64,000 bases of DNA from Streptomyces sp. NBC_00448 (GTDB lineage: Bacteria > Actinomycetota > Actinomycetes > Streptomycetales > Streptomycetaceae): the NCBI RefSeq assembly GCF_036014115.1, contig NZ_CP107913.1:7178501-7242500 (forward strand), in the 5' to 3' direction. The translations under genes and the position numbers were made by a program. Below the pieces are notes generated by a model. The model had not been told where the DNA came from and made no database searches. It worked only from the letters and a program-made list of their open reading frames with translations. This document shows, in pieces, positions 19,644 to 28,091 of the stretch (positions are counted from its first letter, which is position 1; the number at the start of each line of letters is the position of its first letter).

Positions 19644-20959
19644 CGGCTCTCATGACGGTCCTCGGCATAGTCGTCTTCGCCGTCGGTCTGATGATCTCCA
19701 TCGCGTGGCACGAGTTGGGCCACCTGACCTGGGCCAAGATCTTCAAGATCCGCGTACCGCAGTACATGGTCGGCTTCGGCCCCACCTTGTGGTCGCGCAA
19801 GAAGGGCGACACCGAGTACGGCTTCAAGGCGATCCCGCTGGGCGGCTACATCCGGATGATCGGCATGTTCCCGCCCGGTGAGGACGGCCGGATCACCGCC
19901 CGCTCCACCTCGCCGTGGCGCAGCATGATCGAGGACGCCAGGAGCGCCGCGTACGAGGAGCTCCAACCGGGCGACGAGACGCGGATGTTCTACACGCGCA
20001 AGCCGTGGAAGCGCGTCATCGTCATGTTCGCCGGGCCGTTCATGAACCTCGTGCTCGCCGTCGCGCTGTTCCTCACCGTCTTCATGGGCTTCGGCATCAG
20101 CATGTCGACCACCGTGGTCGGCCAGGTCAGCGACTGCGTGATCTCGCAGGCCGACACCTCCCACCGCGACGCGAACAACCCGTGCCGCGCCTCCGACCCG
20201 GTGGCGCCTGCCAAGACCGCCGGGCTCAAGGCGGGCGACAAGTTCGTGGAGTTCAACGGCAAGCCGGTGAAGAACTGGTCGGAGCTGTCCGAGGACATCC
20301 GCAAGGGCGCGGGACCGGCCACCATCGTGGTGCTGCGGCACGGCCAGCGGGTCACCCTGCACCCGGACATCACCACCAACACGGTGGCCAAGACCGACAG
20401 CGACGGGAACCCGACCGACGGCAACCCGGTGAAGGCCGGCTTCCTCGGCTTCAGCCCGGCCAGCCACATCCAGCCGCTCGGCTTCGCCGACTCCGTCGAC
20501 CACATGGGCGACATGGCCAAGCAGGGCGTCGACTCGCTGGTCTCGCTGCCCAAGCGCATCCCCGACCTGTGGAACGCGGCCTTCCACCACGCGCCGCGCA
20601 AGGCGGACTCGCCGATGGGCGTGGTCGGCGCGGCCCGGGTCGGCGGCGAGGTCTTCGCGATGAAGGCGCCCGCCATCGACCGGGTGGTGACGATGGTCAT
20701 GCTCGTGGCCGGCTTCAACCTGTCGCTGTTCCTGTTCAACATGCTCCCGTTGCTGCCGCTGGACGGCGGCCACATCGCGGGCGCGCTGTGGGAGGCGATC
20801 CGGCGACACGCCGCCCGGGTCTTCCGCCGTCCCGACCCTGGACCGTTCGACGTGGCCAAGCTCATGCCGATCGCCTATGTCGTGGCCGGAATCTTCGTGT
20901 GCTTCACGCTGCTGGTTCTGATCGCGGATGTGGTCAACCCGGTCAAACTGAGTTCGTAA
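19640..20959 (+). CDS. rseP: RseP-type site-2 zinc metalloprotease
   Basis: This 439-residue membrane protease cuts transmembrane substrates such as anti-sigma factors. The zinc motif HELGH is at residues 24-28 in the first helix. FKAIPLGGYIRMIGMFPPGED, a PDZ-like domain (about 150-280) and the second active-site motif LLPLLPLDGGHIAGA in a late helix are all visible. A 15-residue loop with Cys (QVSDCVISQ and NPCRASD) precedes the PDZ domain. The start overlaps the dxr stop, so it is translated with an isoprenoid gene. Its substrate here is unknown. Confidence 0.92.
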   Translation: MTALMTVLGIVVFAVGLMISIAWHELGHLTWAKIFKIRVPQYMVGFGPTLWSRKKGDTEYGFKAIPLGGYIRMIGMFPPGEDGRITARSTSPWRSMIEDARSAAYEELQPGDETRMFYTRKPWKRVIVMFAGPFMNLVLAVALFLTVFMGFGISMSTTVVGQVSDCVISQADTSHRDANNPCRASDPVAPAKTAGLKAGDKFVEFNGKPVKNWSELSEDIRKGAGPATIVVLRHGQRVTLHPDITTNTVAKTDSDGNPTDGNPVKAGFLGFSPASHIQPLGFADSVDHMGDMAKQGVDSLVSLPKRIPDLWNAAFHHAPRKADSPMGVVGAARVGGEVFAMKAPAIDRVVTMVMLVAGFNLSLFLFNMLPLLPLDGGHIAGALWEAIRRHAARVFRRPDPGPFDVAKLMPIAYVVAGIFVCFTLLVLIADVVNPVKLSS

Positions 20960-21060
20960 TGGCCCGAGCCGGGTGAGAGTCGTGGGCGGGGTGTCGTAAT
21001 CTCGATGCTGGAGCCCGCCCACGACGGGACCTCGTTCCACACCTTGGGGATGCCACGCAG

Positions 21061-22215
21061 ATGACCGCGATTTCGCTCGGTATGCCGGATGTTCCGACCA
21101 AACTCGCCGACCGCCGCAAAAGCCGTCAGATCCAGGTCGGGAGCGTCGCGGTGGGCGGCGATGCGCCGGTCTCCGTGCAGTCGATGACCACCACCCGCAC
21201 TTCCGATATCGGCGCCACCCTCCAGCAGATCGCCGAGCTGACCGCGTCCGGCTGCCAGATCGTCCGGGTCGCCTGCCCCACCCAGGACGACGCCGACGCG
21301 CTCGCCACCATCGCCCGGAAGTCCCAGATCCCGGTCATCGCCGACATCCACTTCCAGCCGAAGTACGTCTTCGCGGCGATCGACGCGGGCTGCGCGGCGG
21401 TCCGGGTCAACCCCGGCAACATCAAGCAGTTCGACGACAAGGTCAAGGAGATCGCCAAGGCCGCCTCGGCGGCGGGCGTGCCGATCCGGATCGGCGTCAA
21501 CGCCGGCTCGCTGGACCGCCGGCTGCTGGAGAAGTACGGCAAGGCCACCCCCGAGGCGCTGGTCGAGTCCGCGCTGTGGGAGGCGTCGCTCTTCGAGGAG
21601 CACGACTTCCGCGACATCAAGATCTCCGTGAAGCACAACGACCCGGTGGTCATGGTCAACGCCTACCGGCAGCTCGCGCAGCAGTGCGACTACCCCCTGC
21701 ACCTCGGCGTCACCGAGGCGGGCCCGGCCTTCCAGGGCACCATCAAGTCCGCGGTCGCCTTCGGCGCGCTGCTCGCCGAGGGCATCGGCGACACCATCCG
21801 GGTCTCGCTGTCCGCGCCGCCCGCCGAGGAGGTCAAGGTCGGCATCCAGATCCTGGAGTCGCTGAACCTGCGCCAGCGCCGCCTGGAGATCGTCTCCTGC
21901 CCGTCCTGCGGCCGCGCCCAGGTCGACGTCTACAAGCTCGCCGACCAGGTCTCCGCCGGCCTGGACGGCATGGAGGTCCCGCTGCGGGTCGCCGTGATGG
22001 GCTGCGTCGTCAACGGCCCCGGCGAGGCCCGCGAGGCCGACCTCGGCGTCGCCTCCGGCAACGGCAAGGGGCAGATCTTCGTCAAGGGCGAGGTCATCAA
22101 GACCGTGCCCGAGTCGCAGATCGTCGAGACCCTGATCGAGGAGGCCATGAAGCTGGCCGAGCAGATGGAGGCGGCCGGTGCCGCGTCCGGTGAGCCGCAG
22201 GTGAGCGTCTCCTGA
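21061..22215 (+). CDS. ispG: 4-hydroxy-3-methylbut-2-en-1-yl diphosphate synthase (flavodoxin)
   Basis: This is the 4Fe-4S enzyme of the MEP pathway that reduces MEcPP to HMBPP. The cluster ligands Cys280, Cys283 (SCPSCGRAQ) and Cys315 (GCVVNGPGEA) are all present. The N-terminal TIM-barrel half is well conserved (VQSMTTTRTSD, ADIHFQPKY, INAGSLDRRLLEKYG-like). At 384 residues it is typical length. ATG 21061 is preceded by a weak GGGGAT. A strong hairpin follows the stop, suggesting the dxr-rseP-ispG unit ends here. Confidence 0.95.
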   Translation: MTAISLGMPDVPTKLADRRKSRQIQVGSVAVGGDAPVSVQSMTTTRTSDIGATLQQIAELTASGCQIVRVACPTQDDADALATIARKSQIPVIADIHFQPKYVFAAIDAGCAAVRVNPGNIKQFDDKVKEIAKAASAAGVPIRIGVNAGSLDRRLLEKYGKATPEALVESALWEASLFEEHDFRDIKISVKHNDPVVMVNAYRQLAQQCDYPLHLGVTEAGPAFQGTIKSAVAFGALLAEGIGDTIRVSLSAPPAEEVKVGIQILESLNLRQRRLEIVSCPSCGRAQVDVYKLADQVSAGLDGMEVPLRVAVMGCVVNGPGEAREADLGVASGNGKGQIFVKGEVIKTVPESQIVETLIEEAMKLAEQMEAAGAASGEPQVSVS

Positions 22216-22228
22216 CCGCACGTCTCCG

Positions 22229-22268
22229 GCCGGGTGCCGCGTTCGGGGCACCGAACGCGGCACCCGGC
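22229..22268 (+). terminator. Strong 18-bp hairpin after ispG
   Basis: The arms at 22229-22246 and 22251-22268 pair perfectly over 18 bp around the loop GGCA. The stem starts 14 bases after the ispG stop. There is no T-run, which is usual for streptomycete terminators. It is the strongest simple stem seen in the window together with the one after infB. Confidence 0.75.
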
Positions 22269-22345
22269 GCATCCGACCGCAGCCGCCCGCGGTGCCCGCT
22301 GACCTCGTCCGCCGAGGAGCGCGGACCGTACGGTCAGGCGCGCCC

Positions 22346-23191
22346 GTGCTGACCCAACCGACCGCCCGCGTCCTCGAACCGGGCGACCTCGACGCCGCCC
22401 TCGCGGTCCTGGACCGGGACCCGGTCGCCAACGCGTTCGTCACCTCGCGGGTCAACATCGCCGGCCTCGACCCCTGGCGGCTCGGCGGCGAGATGTGGGG
22501 CTGGTACTCCGCCGGCCGCCTCACCTCGCTCTGCTACGCGGGCGCCAATCTCGTGCCGATCTGCGCCACCCCCGAGGCCGTCAGCGCGTTCGCCGACCGC
22601 GCCCGCAGGGCCGGCCGCCGCTGCTCGTCGATCGTCGGCCCGGTCGACGCCACCGCCGACCTGTGGGCACGGCTCGAACCGTACTGGGGTCCCGCCCGCG
22701 AGGTGCGCGCCCGGCAGCCCCTGATGACCACCCGCGCGCTGCCCGCCGACGTGGCCCCCGACCCGCTCGTCCGCCGGGTCCAGCGCAACGAGATGGAGGT
22801 GATCATGCCCGCCTGCGTGGCCATGTTCACCGAGGAGGTCGGCGTCTCGCCGATGGCCGGCGACGGTGGGCTGCTGTACCAGGCGCGGGTCGCCGAACTC
22901 GTCTCCGCGGGGCGGGCGTTCGCCCGGATCGAGGACGGCGAGGTGGTCTTCAAGGCCGAGATCGGCGCCGTCACCCGGCACACCTGCCAGATCCAGGGCG
23001 TCTGGGTCGCCCCCTCGCACCGCGGCCGCGGCCTGTCCGAGACCGGCATGGCCGCGGTCCTGCACTACGCCCTGCGCGACGTCGCCCCCGTCGCCAGCCT
23101 CTACGTCAACGACTTCAACACCCCCGCCCGCGCCTCCTACCACCGCGTCGGCTTCACGGAAGTCGGCGCCCTGATGTCCGTGTTGTTCTGA
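22346..23191 (+). CDS. GNAT N-acetyltransferase with DUF4081-like N-terminus
   Basis: The 281-residue protein has an N-terminal domain (DLDAALAVLDRDPVANAFV... RLGGEMWGWY) that I associate with DUF4081, and a C-terminal GNAT domain. The acetyl-CoA-binding segment reads QIQGVWVAPSHRGRGLSETG, and VASLYVNDFNTPARASYHRVGF closes the fold. The substrate is unknown. GTG 22346 (VLTQPT) is chosen over the in-frame start at 22292, because related proteins, as I remember them, begin MLTQ. The ribosome binding site is weak. It follows the ispG hairpin. Confidence 0.8.
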   Translation: MLTQPTARVLEPGDLDAALAVLDRDPVANAFVTSRVNIAGLDPWRLGGEMWGWYSAGRLTSLCYAGANLVPICATPEAVSAFADRARRAGRRCSSIVGPVDATADLWARLEPYWGPAREVRARQPLMTTRALPADVAPDPLVRRVQRNEMEVIMPACVAMFTEEVGVSPMAGDGGLLYQARVAELVSAGRAFARIEDGEVVFKAEIGAVTRHTCQIQGVWVAPSHRGRGLSETGMAAVLHYALRDVAPVASLYVNDFNTPARASYHRVGFTEVGALMSVLF

Positions 23192-23259
23192 GCCTCGGAG
23201 GAGAGCTCGCCCGGTGCCCGGGAGGAGGGGGCGGGCGGGAGGCGATAGGGTCGCGCGTC

Positions 23260-23805
23260 ATGGAGAACGTGGTGGTCGGCCCGTGTGCGCTGAGCGAGCA
23301 CGTGGACGAGGCGCTGGGCGTGCAGGCGGTGGCGTTCGGGCTCGGGCCGGAGGAGGTTGCGATCCGCCGGCAGATCGTACTGCGGCACCTGGCGTGCACG
23401 GGCGCGCGGGCGCTGGCCGCACACAGCACATCCGACGGCCGGATGGTCGGCTTCGTCTACGGCCTGCCCAACGACCGCGCGCACTGGTGGTCGAGCGTGG
23501 TCCAGCCGTACCTGCGCGCGCAGGGCAACGACGGCTGGCTCGACGACTCCTTCGTGATCACCGAACTGCATGTGCTGCCCGACTTCCAGTCCCGCGGCAT
23601 CGGCCGCCGGCTGATCACCGAGATCACCGACACCGCCACCGAGCCGCGCAGCATCCTCTCCGCGATCGACGGCGAGAGCCCCGCCCGCCATCTGTACCGC
23701 GCGCTCGGCTACCGCGACCTGGCCCGCCCCGTGCACTTCCCCAGCGCACCCCGCCCCTACGCCGTGATGGGCGCCCCGCTGCCGCTGTCGCGCCGCCCGG
23801 AATAA
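23260..23805 (+). CDS. GNAT-family N-acetyltransferase
   Basis: This is a single-domain GNAT protein of 181 residues. The acetyl-CoA loop is ITELHVLPDFQSRGIGRRLI and the C-terminal ARHLYRALGYRDL is typical. ATG 23260 is chosen from the start of homologous sequence; GGGAGGCGATAGGG upstream is a poor but possible ribosome binding site. The acceptor substrate is unknown. It lies between another acetyltransferase and proS with 65-70 base gaps, which may mean shared transcription. Confidence 0.8.
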   Translation: MENVVVGPCALSEHVDEALGVQAVAFGLGPEEVAIRRQIVLRHLACTGARALAAHSTSDGRMVGFVYGLPNDRAHWWSSVVQPYLRAQGNDGWLDDSFVITELHVLPDFQSRGIGRRLITEITDTATEPRSILSAIDGESPARHLYRALGYRDLARPVHFPSAPRPYAVMGAPLPLSRRPE

Positions 23806-23870
23806 CCGTTACGGCCCCCGCCCTCCCGCTGGATATCCTCGCCGGACCTTCGAGGAACACGGAGAACACG

Positions 23871-25568
23871 ATGGTCCTGCGCATGTCCAGGCTGCTGCTC
23901 AAGACGTTGCGTGACGACCCGGCCGACGCGGAGACCACCAGCCACAAGCTGCTGGTCCGGGCCGGGTACGTACGCCGCTCGTCGGCGGGGGTGTGGAGCT
24001 GGCTGCCGCTGGGCAAGCGCGTGTTGGACAACGTGTCCCGGATCGTCCGCGAGGAGATGGACGCGATCGGCGGCCAGGAGGTGCTGCTGCCCGCGCTGCT
24101 GCCCCGCGAGACGTACGACGCCACCGGCCGCGCCGACGAGTACGGCGACCTGCTCTTCACGCTCACCGACCGCAAGGGCACCGACTACGTCCTCGGGCCC
24201 ACCCACGAGGAGAGCTTCACCCTGCTGGTGAAGGACCAGGTCTCCTCCTACCGCGACCTGCCGGTGATCCTGTACCAGATCCAGACCAAGTACCGCGACG
24301 AGGCCCGGCCCCGCTCCGGAGTGCTGCGCGGCCGCGAGTTCCAGATGAAGGACGCCTACTCCTTCGACCTCGCGCCGGAGGGGCTCGCCGAGGCGTACCG
24401 GCTGCACCGCGAGGCGTACACCCGGATCTTCCGCCGGCTCGGCCTGGACTTCCGGATCGTCTCCGCGGTGTCCGGGGCGATGGGCGGCTCCGCGTCCGAG
24501 GAGTTCCTGGCGCCCGCAGCGGCCGGCGAGGACACCTTCGCGGACTGCCCGGAGTGCGACTACGCCGCCAACACCGAAGCGGTCGTCTTCACCGCGCAGG
24601 TCCCCGCGGCGGCCGACCCCGGCCCGGTCGAGGAACTGGACACCCCCGGCACCGCCACCGTCGAGGCGCTGGCCGCCGCGGTCTCGGTCCCCGCCGCCGC
24701 GATCCTGAAGAACCTGCTGGTGAAGGTCGACGGCGAGATCACCGCGGTCGGCGTGCCCGGCGACCGCGAGGTGGACCTCGGCAAGCTCGCCGAGCACCTC
24801 GCCCCCGCCACGGTCGAGATCGTCACCGCCGAGGACTTCGCCGCCCGGCCCGACCTGGTACGCGGCTACGTCGGCCCGCAGGGCCTGAGCACGCTGGGCA
24901 TCCGCTACCTCGCCGATCCCCGGGTCGCCGCCGGCACCGCCTGGGTCACCGGCGCCAACAAGCCCGGCCGGCACGCCGTCAACGTGGTGTGCGGCCGCGA
25001 CTTCACCGTCGACCGCCACCTCGATGTCGTCACCGTCGAGGCCGGCGACCCCTGTCCCCGCTGCGGCGCCGGCCTGCGGCTGGACCGCGCCATCGAGATC
25101 GCCCACATCTTCCAGCTCGGCCGCAAGTACGCCGACGTCTTCCGCCTCGACGTCCTCGGCCCCGACGGCAAGCCGGCCCGCGTCACCATGGGCTGCTACG
25201 GCATCGGGGTCTCCCGCGCCGTCGCCGCCCTCGCCGAGCAGACCGCCGACGCCCACGGGTTGTGCTGGCCCGCCGAGGTCGCCCCCGCCGACGTGCACGT
25301 GGTCGCCGCCGGCAAGGGGGGCGCGGTCGCGCTGGCCGCCCGCGCGGCCGACGAACTCGACGCCGCCGGGCTGCGGGTCCTCCTCGACGACCGCGACGGG
25401 GTCTCACCGGGCGCGAAGTTCACGGACGCCGAGTTGATCGGGGTGCCCCGTGTGCTCGTTGCCGGCCGTCGCGCGGCCGACAACATCCTCGAACTCCGCG
25501 ATCGCCGCACCGGCACCCGTGAGGACCTCCCCCTCCCCGACGCGGTCGCCCGTCTCCGGGGCGCCTGA
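23871..25568 (+). CDS. proS: Prolyl-tRNA synthetase (bacterial type, with editing insertion)
   Basis: This class-II synthetase charges tRNA-Pro and has 565 residues. Motif 2 is near YQIQTKYRDEARPRSGVLRGREF and motif 3 near MGCYGIGVSRAVAALAE. The YbaK-like editing domain is inserted between motifs 2 and 3 (about residues 230-390), the normal bacterial form. The C-terminal anticodon-binding domain ends LRDRRTGTREDLPL. ATG 23871 has GGAGA six bases upstream; the frame is open further 5' but homology starts here. Confidence 0.95.
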   Translation: MVLRMSRLLLKTLRDDPADAETTSHKLLVRAGYVRRSSAGVWSWLPLGKRVLDNVSRIVREEMDAIGGQEVLLPALLPRETYDATGRADEYGDLLFTLTDRKGTDYVLGPTHEESFTLLVKDQVSSYRDLPVILYQIQTKYRDEARPRSGVLRGREFQMKDAYSFDLAPEGLAEAYRLHREAYTRIFRRLGLDFRIVSAVSGAMGGSASEEFLAPAAAGEDTFADCPECDYAANTEAVVFTAQVPAAADPGPVEELDTPGTATVEALAAAVSVPAAAILKNLLVKVDGEITAVGVPGDREVDLGKLAEHLAPATVEIVTAEDFAARPDLVRGYVGPQGLSTLGIRYLADPRVAAGTAWVTGANKPGRHAVNVVCGRDFTVDRHLDVVTVEAGDPCPRCGAGLRLDRAIEIAHIFQLGRKYADVFRLDVLGPDGKPARVTMGCYGIGVSRAVAALAEQTADAHGLCWPAEVAPADVHVVAAGKGGAVALAARAADELDAAGLRVLLDDRDGVSPGAKFTDAELIGVPRVLVAGRRAADNILELRDRRTGTREDLPLPDAVARLRGA

Positions 25569-25626
25569 CCCCCCCGGGGTCCGGTGTCCTGCCGGTTCAG
25601 GGACCACCCCCCGGTGGTGAGCCGGC

Positions 25627-25922
25627 CGCGCAGTTCCCCGCGCCCCTTCGGCAACGCGCCGTCCTGGCCGACGCCTGTCCCCGGCCGCAGGCCGGTCGGT
25701 GGCTGGTCGCGCAGTTCCCCGCGCCCCTGGTTTGTGCGGCTCCTTCCACGAAAGGACGCCGACCCCCGAGGGGCGCTGGGGGCACCTCCCAGGCGAAGCT
25801 CTGGGGGTGGGGGTACCTCCCGGCGAAGCCAGGGGGAGAACCGCGCGACCAGCCACTCACCGGCGGGATGGCGAAGGCCCCACCGCGAGGGGCAACCACC
25901 CAGGGGCGCGGGGAACTGCGCG
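25627..25922. repeat. Three copies of a 21-bp Streptomyces intergenic element
   Basis: The element contains cagttccccgcgcccct. Perfect copies lie at 25627-25647 and 25708-25728, and an inverted copy at 25902-25922, so the inverted copy can pair with either of the others. From memory the same word is very frequent in streptomycete intergenic regions, usually in 3' regions between convergent genes, as here between proS and the minus-strand kinase. The whole 420-base gap (25569-25988) holds no gene. Confidence 0.7.
25778..25836. repeat. Imperfect 30-bp tandem repeat
   Basis: gggggcacctccc..gcgaagct..ggggg (25778-25807) is followed by a near copy (25809-25836) with t for c, one base lost and small changes. 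Each copy is itself a dyad (cctccc / ggggg). This also resembles a common streptomycete intergenic repeat. Confidence 0.6.
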
Positions 25923-25988
25923 GGCAACCGGCCACCGGGCGGCACCCGGGAGCGGCGCGCGGCACCCCGCGGCGGGGAGCCGCACCGC

Positions 25989-26948
25989 CTACAACCAGGT
26001 CGCGAACTCCAGGAGCAGCTCGCCCTCTTCGCGGCCACCGACCGCCAACCCCCACACGCCCGCCTCGACCGCACGGAAGAACGCCCAGCCGCGGAGCCGC
26101 TCCGGGTCCACCTCGAGAGAATCCGCCAGCTTCGCCAGTCGCCGCCGGGCCGCCGCCCGGGAACCCGGCTGCGCGGCGAGCGTGGAGAGCCGATCCCGTA
26201 CCAGCCACGCCAGGTCGTACGCCCGCTCGCCGACGAGCGGCTTGGGGTCGATCGCCAGCCACGGCACGCGGTCCCCGGCCAGCACGTTCCCGTGGTGGTA
26301 GTCGCCGTGCAGCAGCACGGCCTCGGGGGCGGTGCCGACCAGGCTCTCCCAGCGGGCCAGCGCCTCGTCGATCAGCGGCCGCGCGTCCTCGGCGTACGGC
26401 TGCCCGCGCCGCTCCCGCAGCAGCGGCACCAGCGCGCCGGTGTACTCCTCGACCGTGGTGAACGGGTGCTCGTCGGCGGGTGCCACCCACAGCCGCTGGA
26501 GCACCCCGGCGGCTTCGAGCATCGCCTTCGCTTCGGCGAGCGAGCGCAGCGACACGTCGGCGTGCAGCCGCTCCAGCAGCATCGCGCCCTGCTCCGGATC
26601 GGCCCGCAGCAGGCGTACGGCGCCGCGCCCGCCCCAGTGCGCGAGCGCCGCGTGCTCCTGCGCGGTCTCCCGGTTGACCATGCCGACCTTGAGCACCGCC
26701 GGGGTGCCGTCGTCCGTGCGGACCAGCACGATCATGCTGATCTGGCCGCCCGCGGCGAAGACCCGCTCCGCGGTGAGCCCCCACCGGTCGAGGTAGCCGG
26801 CGACGGTCTCCGGCAGCCGGGCCAGCCACGCGCGACCGGCCTCGCCCTCCCAGGCGGTGACGGTGCGGGTGAGCCGCTCGGGCGGTTCGAGGGCCAGGTC
26901 CGCCGGCCGGTCGCCCTCGCCGCCGCCCTCGTGCGCCGCTGCGCTCAT
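25989..26948 (-). CDS. Aminoglycoside/hydroxyurea kinase-like phosphotransferase
   Basis: The 319-residue protein has the APH fold of the APH(6)/hydroxyurea kinase branch. The catalytic loop is LLHGDYHHGNVLAGD and the metal-binding segment is WLAIDPKPLVGERAYDLAW. Related enzymes phosphorylate streptomycin or hydroxyurea; the natural substrate of most chromosomal members is unknown, so resistance should not be assumed. ATG 26948 follows GGAGGGAA. It is the last gene of a minus-strand group with the ferritin-like and lipoprotein genes (42-base gap). Confidence 0.8.
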   Translation of the reverse strand: MSAAAHEGGGEGDRPADLALEPPERLTRTVTAWEGEAGRAWLARLPETVAGYLDRWGLTAERVFAAGGQISMIVLVRTDDGTPAVLKVGMVNRETAQEHAALAHWGGRGAVRLLRADPEQGAMLLERLHADVSLRSLAEAKAMLEAAGVLQRLWVAPADEHPFTTVEEYTGALVPLLRERRGQPYAEDARPLIDEALARWESLVGTAPEAVLLHGDYHHGNVLAGDRVPWLAIDPKPLVGERAYDLAWLVRDRLSTLAAQPGSRAAARRRLAKLADSLEVDPERLRGWAFFRAVEAGVWGLAVGGREEGELLLEFATWL

Positions 26949-26990
26949 CGTGTCGCGTTCCCTCCGTCGTACGCCCCTGCGGCCCGCCGG

Positions 26991-27410
26991 TCAGCGCTCC
27001 TCGGTCAACCCCGGGAAGGCTACGCCGCCGCCGGTCCAGCGCACGGCACGCACCGCCGCCTCGCGCAGCGCGCCCGCCGCGTCCTGCCGTATCCCGCCTA
27101 TCGCCGCCGCCACCAGGTCGCCGTAGGCGCCCGCGACGTGCTCCTCCAGGTACCCGGCCAGCCGCAGCGCGTCGGCGGACCCGGTCACCGTGAAGGGGAG
27201 CCGGTAGCCGGCGGCAGCGGCCACCGGGACCGCGCCCAGGTCCGTCACGGTGCGGGCCATCGAGTCCCGGCGGGCGCGGTGCGCGTCGTACGCCTGCCGC
27301 GCCTCGGCCTTGCGGGAGTCGGCCACCTTGCCGCCGACCACGCTGTAGCCGTAGACGGCCGCGTGTTCTGCCGCGAGGGCGGCCTGCGCGGCGTCGACGA
27401 TCGTGCTCAC
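26991..27410 (-). CDS. Ferritin-like domain protein (DUF4439 type)
   Basis: This 139-residue protein is all-helical with repeated E..H pairs (LAAEHAAVYGYSVVGGKV, YDAHRARRDSM, GYLEEHVAGAYGDLV), which fits a small four-helix ferritin-like domain that might bind two metals. No metal or substrate is established. The frame is open for another 99 residues upstream, but that part overlaps the lipoprotein gene and is low-complexity, so GTG 27410, 7 bases after the lipoprotein stop, is taken. The tight spacing suggests the lipoprotein and this protein work together. Confidence 0.7.
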   Translation of the reverse strand: MSTIVDAAQAALAAEHAAVYGYSVVGGKVADSRKAEARQAYDAHRARRDSMARTVTDLGAVPVAAAAGYRLPFTVTGSADALRLAGYLEEHVAGAYGDLVAAAIGGIRQDAAGALREAAVRAVRWTGGGVAFPGLTEER

Positions 27411-27417
27411 CGTGCGC

Positions 27418-27951
27418 TCACTTTCCGGCCGGGCGGCCGAGCAGGACGACATGGCCCGCGCCCGCTGCGGCCACCGAGGCCAGCAGCCGGGCGAGGGCAC
27501 CCGGCGCGTCGAGCAGCGTGGCGGACCGGCGGTCGGCGAGCGCGCGCTCGGCGGCGGCGAGTGCGGCCAGGGCCTTGTCGGCGGTGGCGGGCACGGCGGA
27601 CGCCGAGCCCGTGGAGGTGGGAGTCGCCGGCGACCCCGTGCTGTTGCCGTTGCCGGACATGGGAGACGACGGGGCGGCAGGGGTCCGGCCGCCGAAGGCC
27701 CGCACATGCGCGGCGGTGTCCGCCCGCAGCGGTGCCAGGCGCGCGGCCAGCGTCGGGTACGCCGCGATCACCGCGTCGTACCGCGCGACCAGTGCGGTGC
27801 TGTCCCGGGCCTCGCGTGCCTGCCGCGCCGCCTCCGGCTCGTCGTCGGCCCGCACGGCGGTCGAGGCGCTGCCCCGGCCGCCGGAGCACCCCGCCACCAC
27901 ACCGACGGTTGCCATGGCCACGGCGCTACGCCGGGTCAGCTTCGGGATCAT
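27418..27951 (-). CDS. Putative lipoprotein, 177 aa
   Basis: The N-terminus is a lipoprotein signal: KLTRR, a hydrophobic stretch, and the lipobox VVAGC with Cys22 predicted to be lipidated. The twin Arg before the stretch could direct Tat export, which is common for streptomycete lipoproteins. The mature part is helical and Ala-rich with a Ser/Thr/Pro/Gly linker near residues 90-120. No family was recognised. No clear ribosome binding site precedes ATG 27951. It is transcribed away from rimP and followed closely by the ferritin-like gene. Confidence 0.7.
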   Translation of the reverse strand: MIPKLTRRSAVAMATVGVVAGCSGGRGSASTAVRADDEPEAARQAREARDSTALVARYDAVIAAYPTLAARLAPLRADTAAHVRAFGGRTPAAPSSPMSGNGNSTGSPATPTSTGSASAVPATADKALAALAAAERALADRRSATLLDAPGALARLLASVAAAGAGHVVLLGRPAGK

Positions 27952-28028
27952 GACAGGGAGTGTAGGGGTGACGCGGCGGCGTCCGGGCGGCCGCCCCGCA
28001 GCGCGTTCGGGGGGTGGTCGAACTCGGG

Positions 28029-28034
28029 TAAAGT
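28029..28034 (+). promoter_or_regulatory. Candidate -10 element of the rimP-nusA operon
   Basis: TAAAGT lies 58 bases before the rimP start. The matching -35 is weak (TTCGGG at 28006-28011, 17-base spacer). GAGGAG at 28078-28083 is the ribosome binding site of rimP. Confidence 0.35.
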
Positions 28035-28091
28035 GCGGTCCAACACGCGACCTTCCATGACAACAGCAGACGCGGCCGAGGAGTCACCCGG

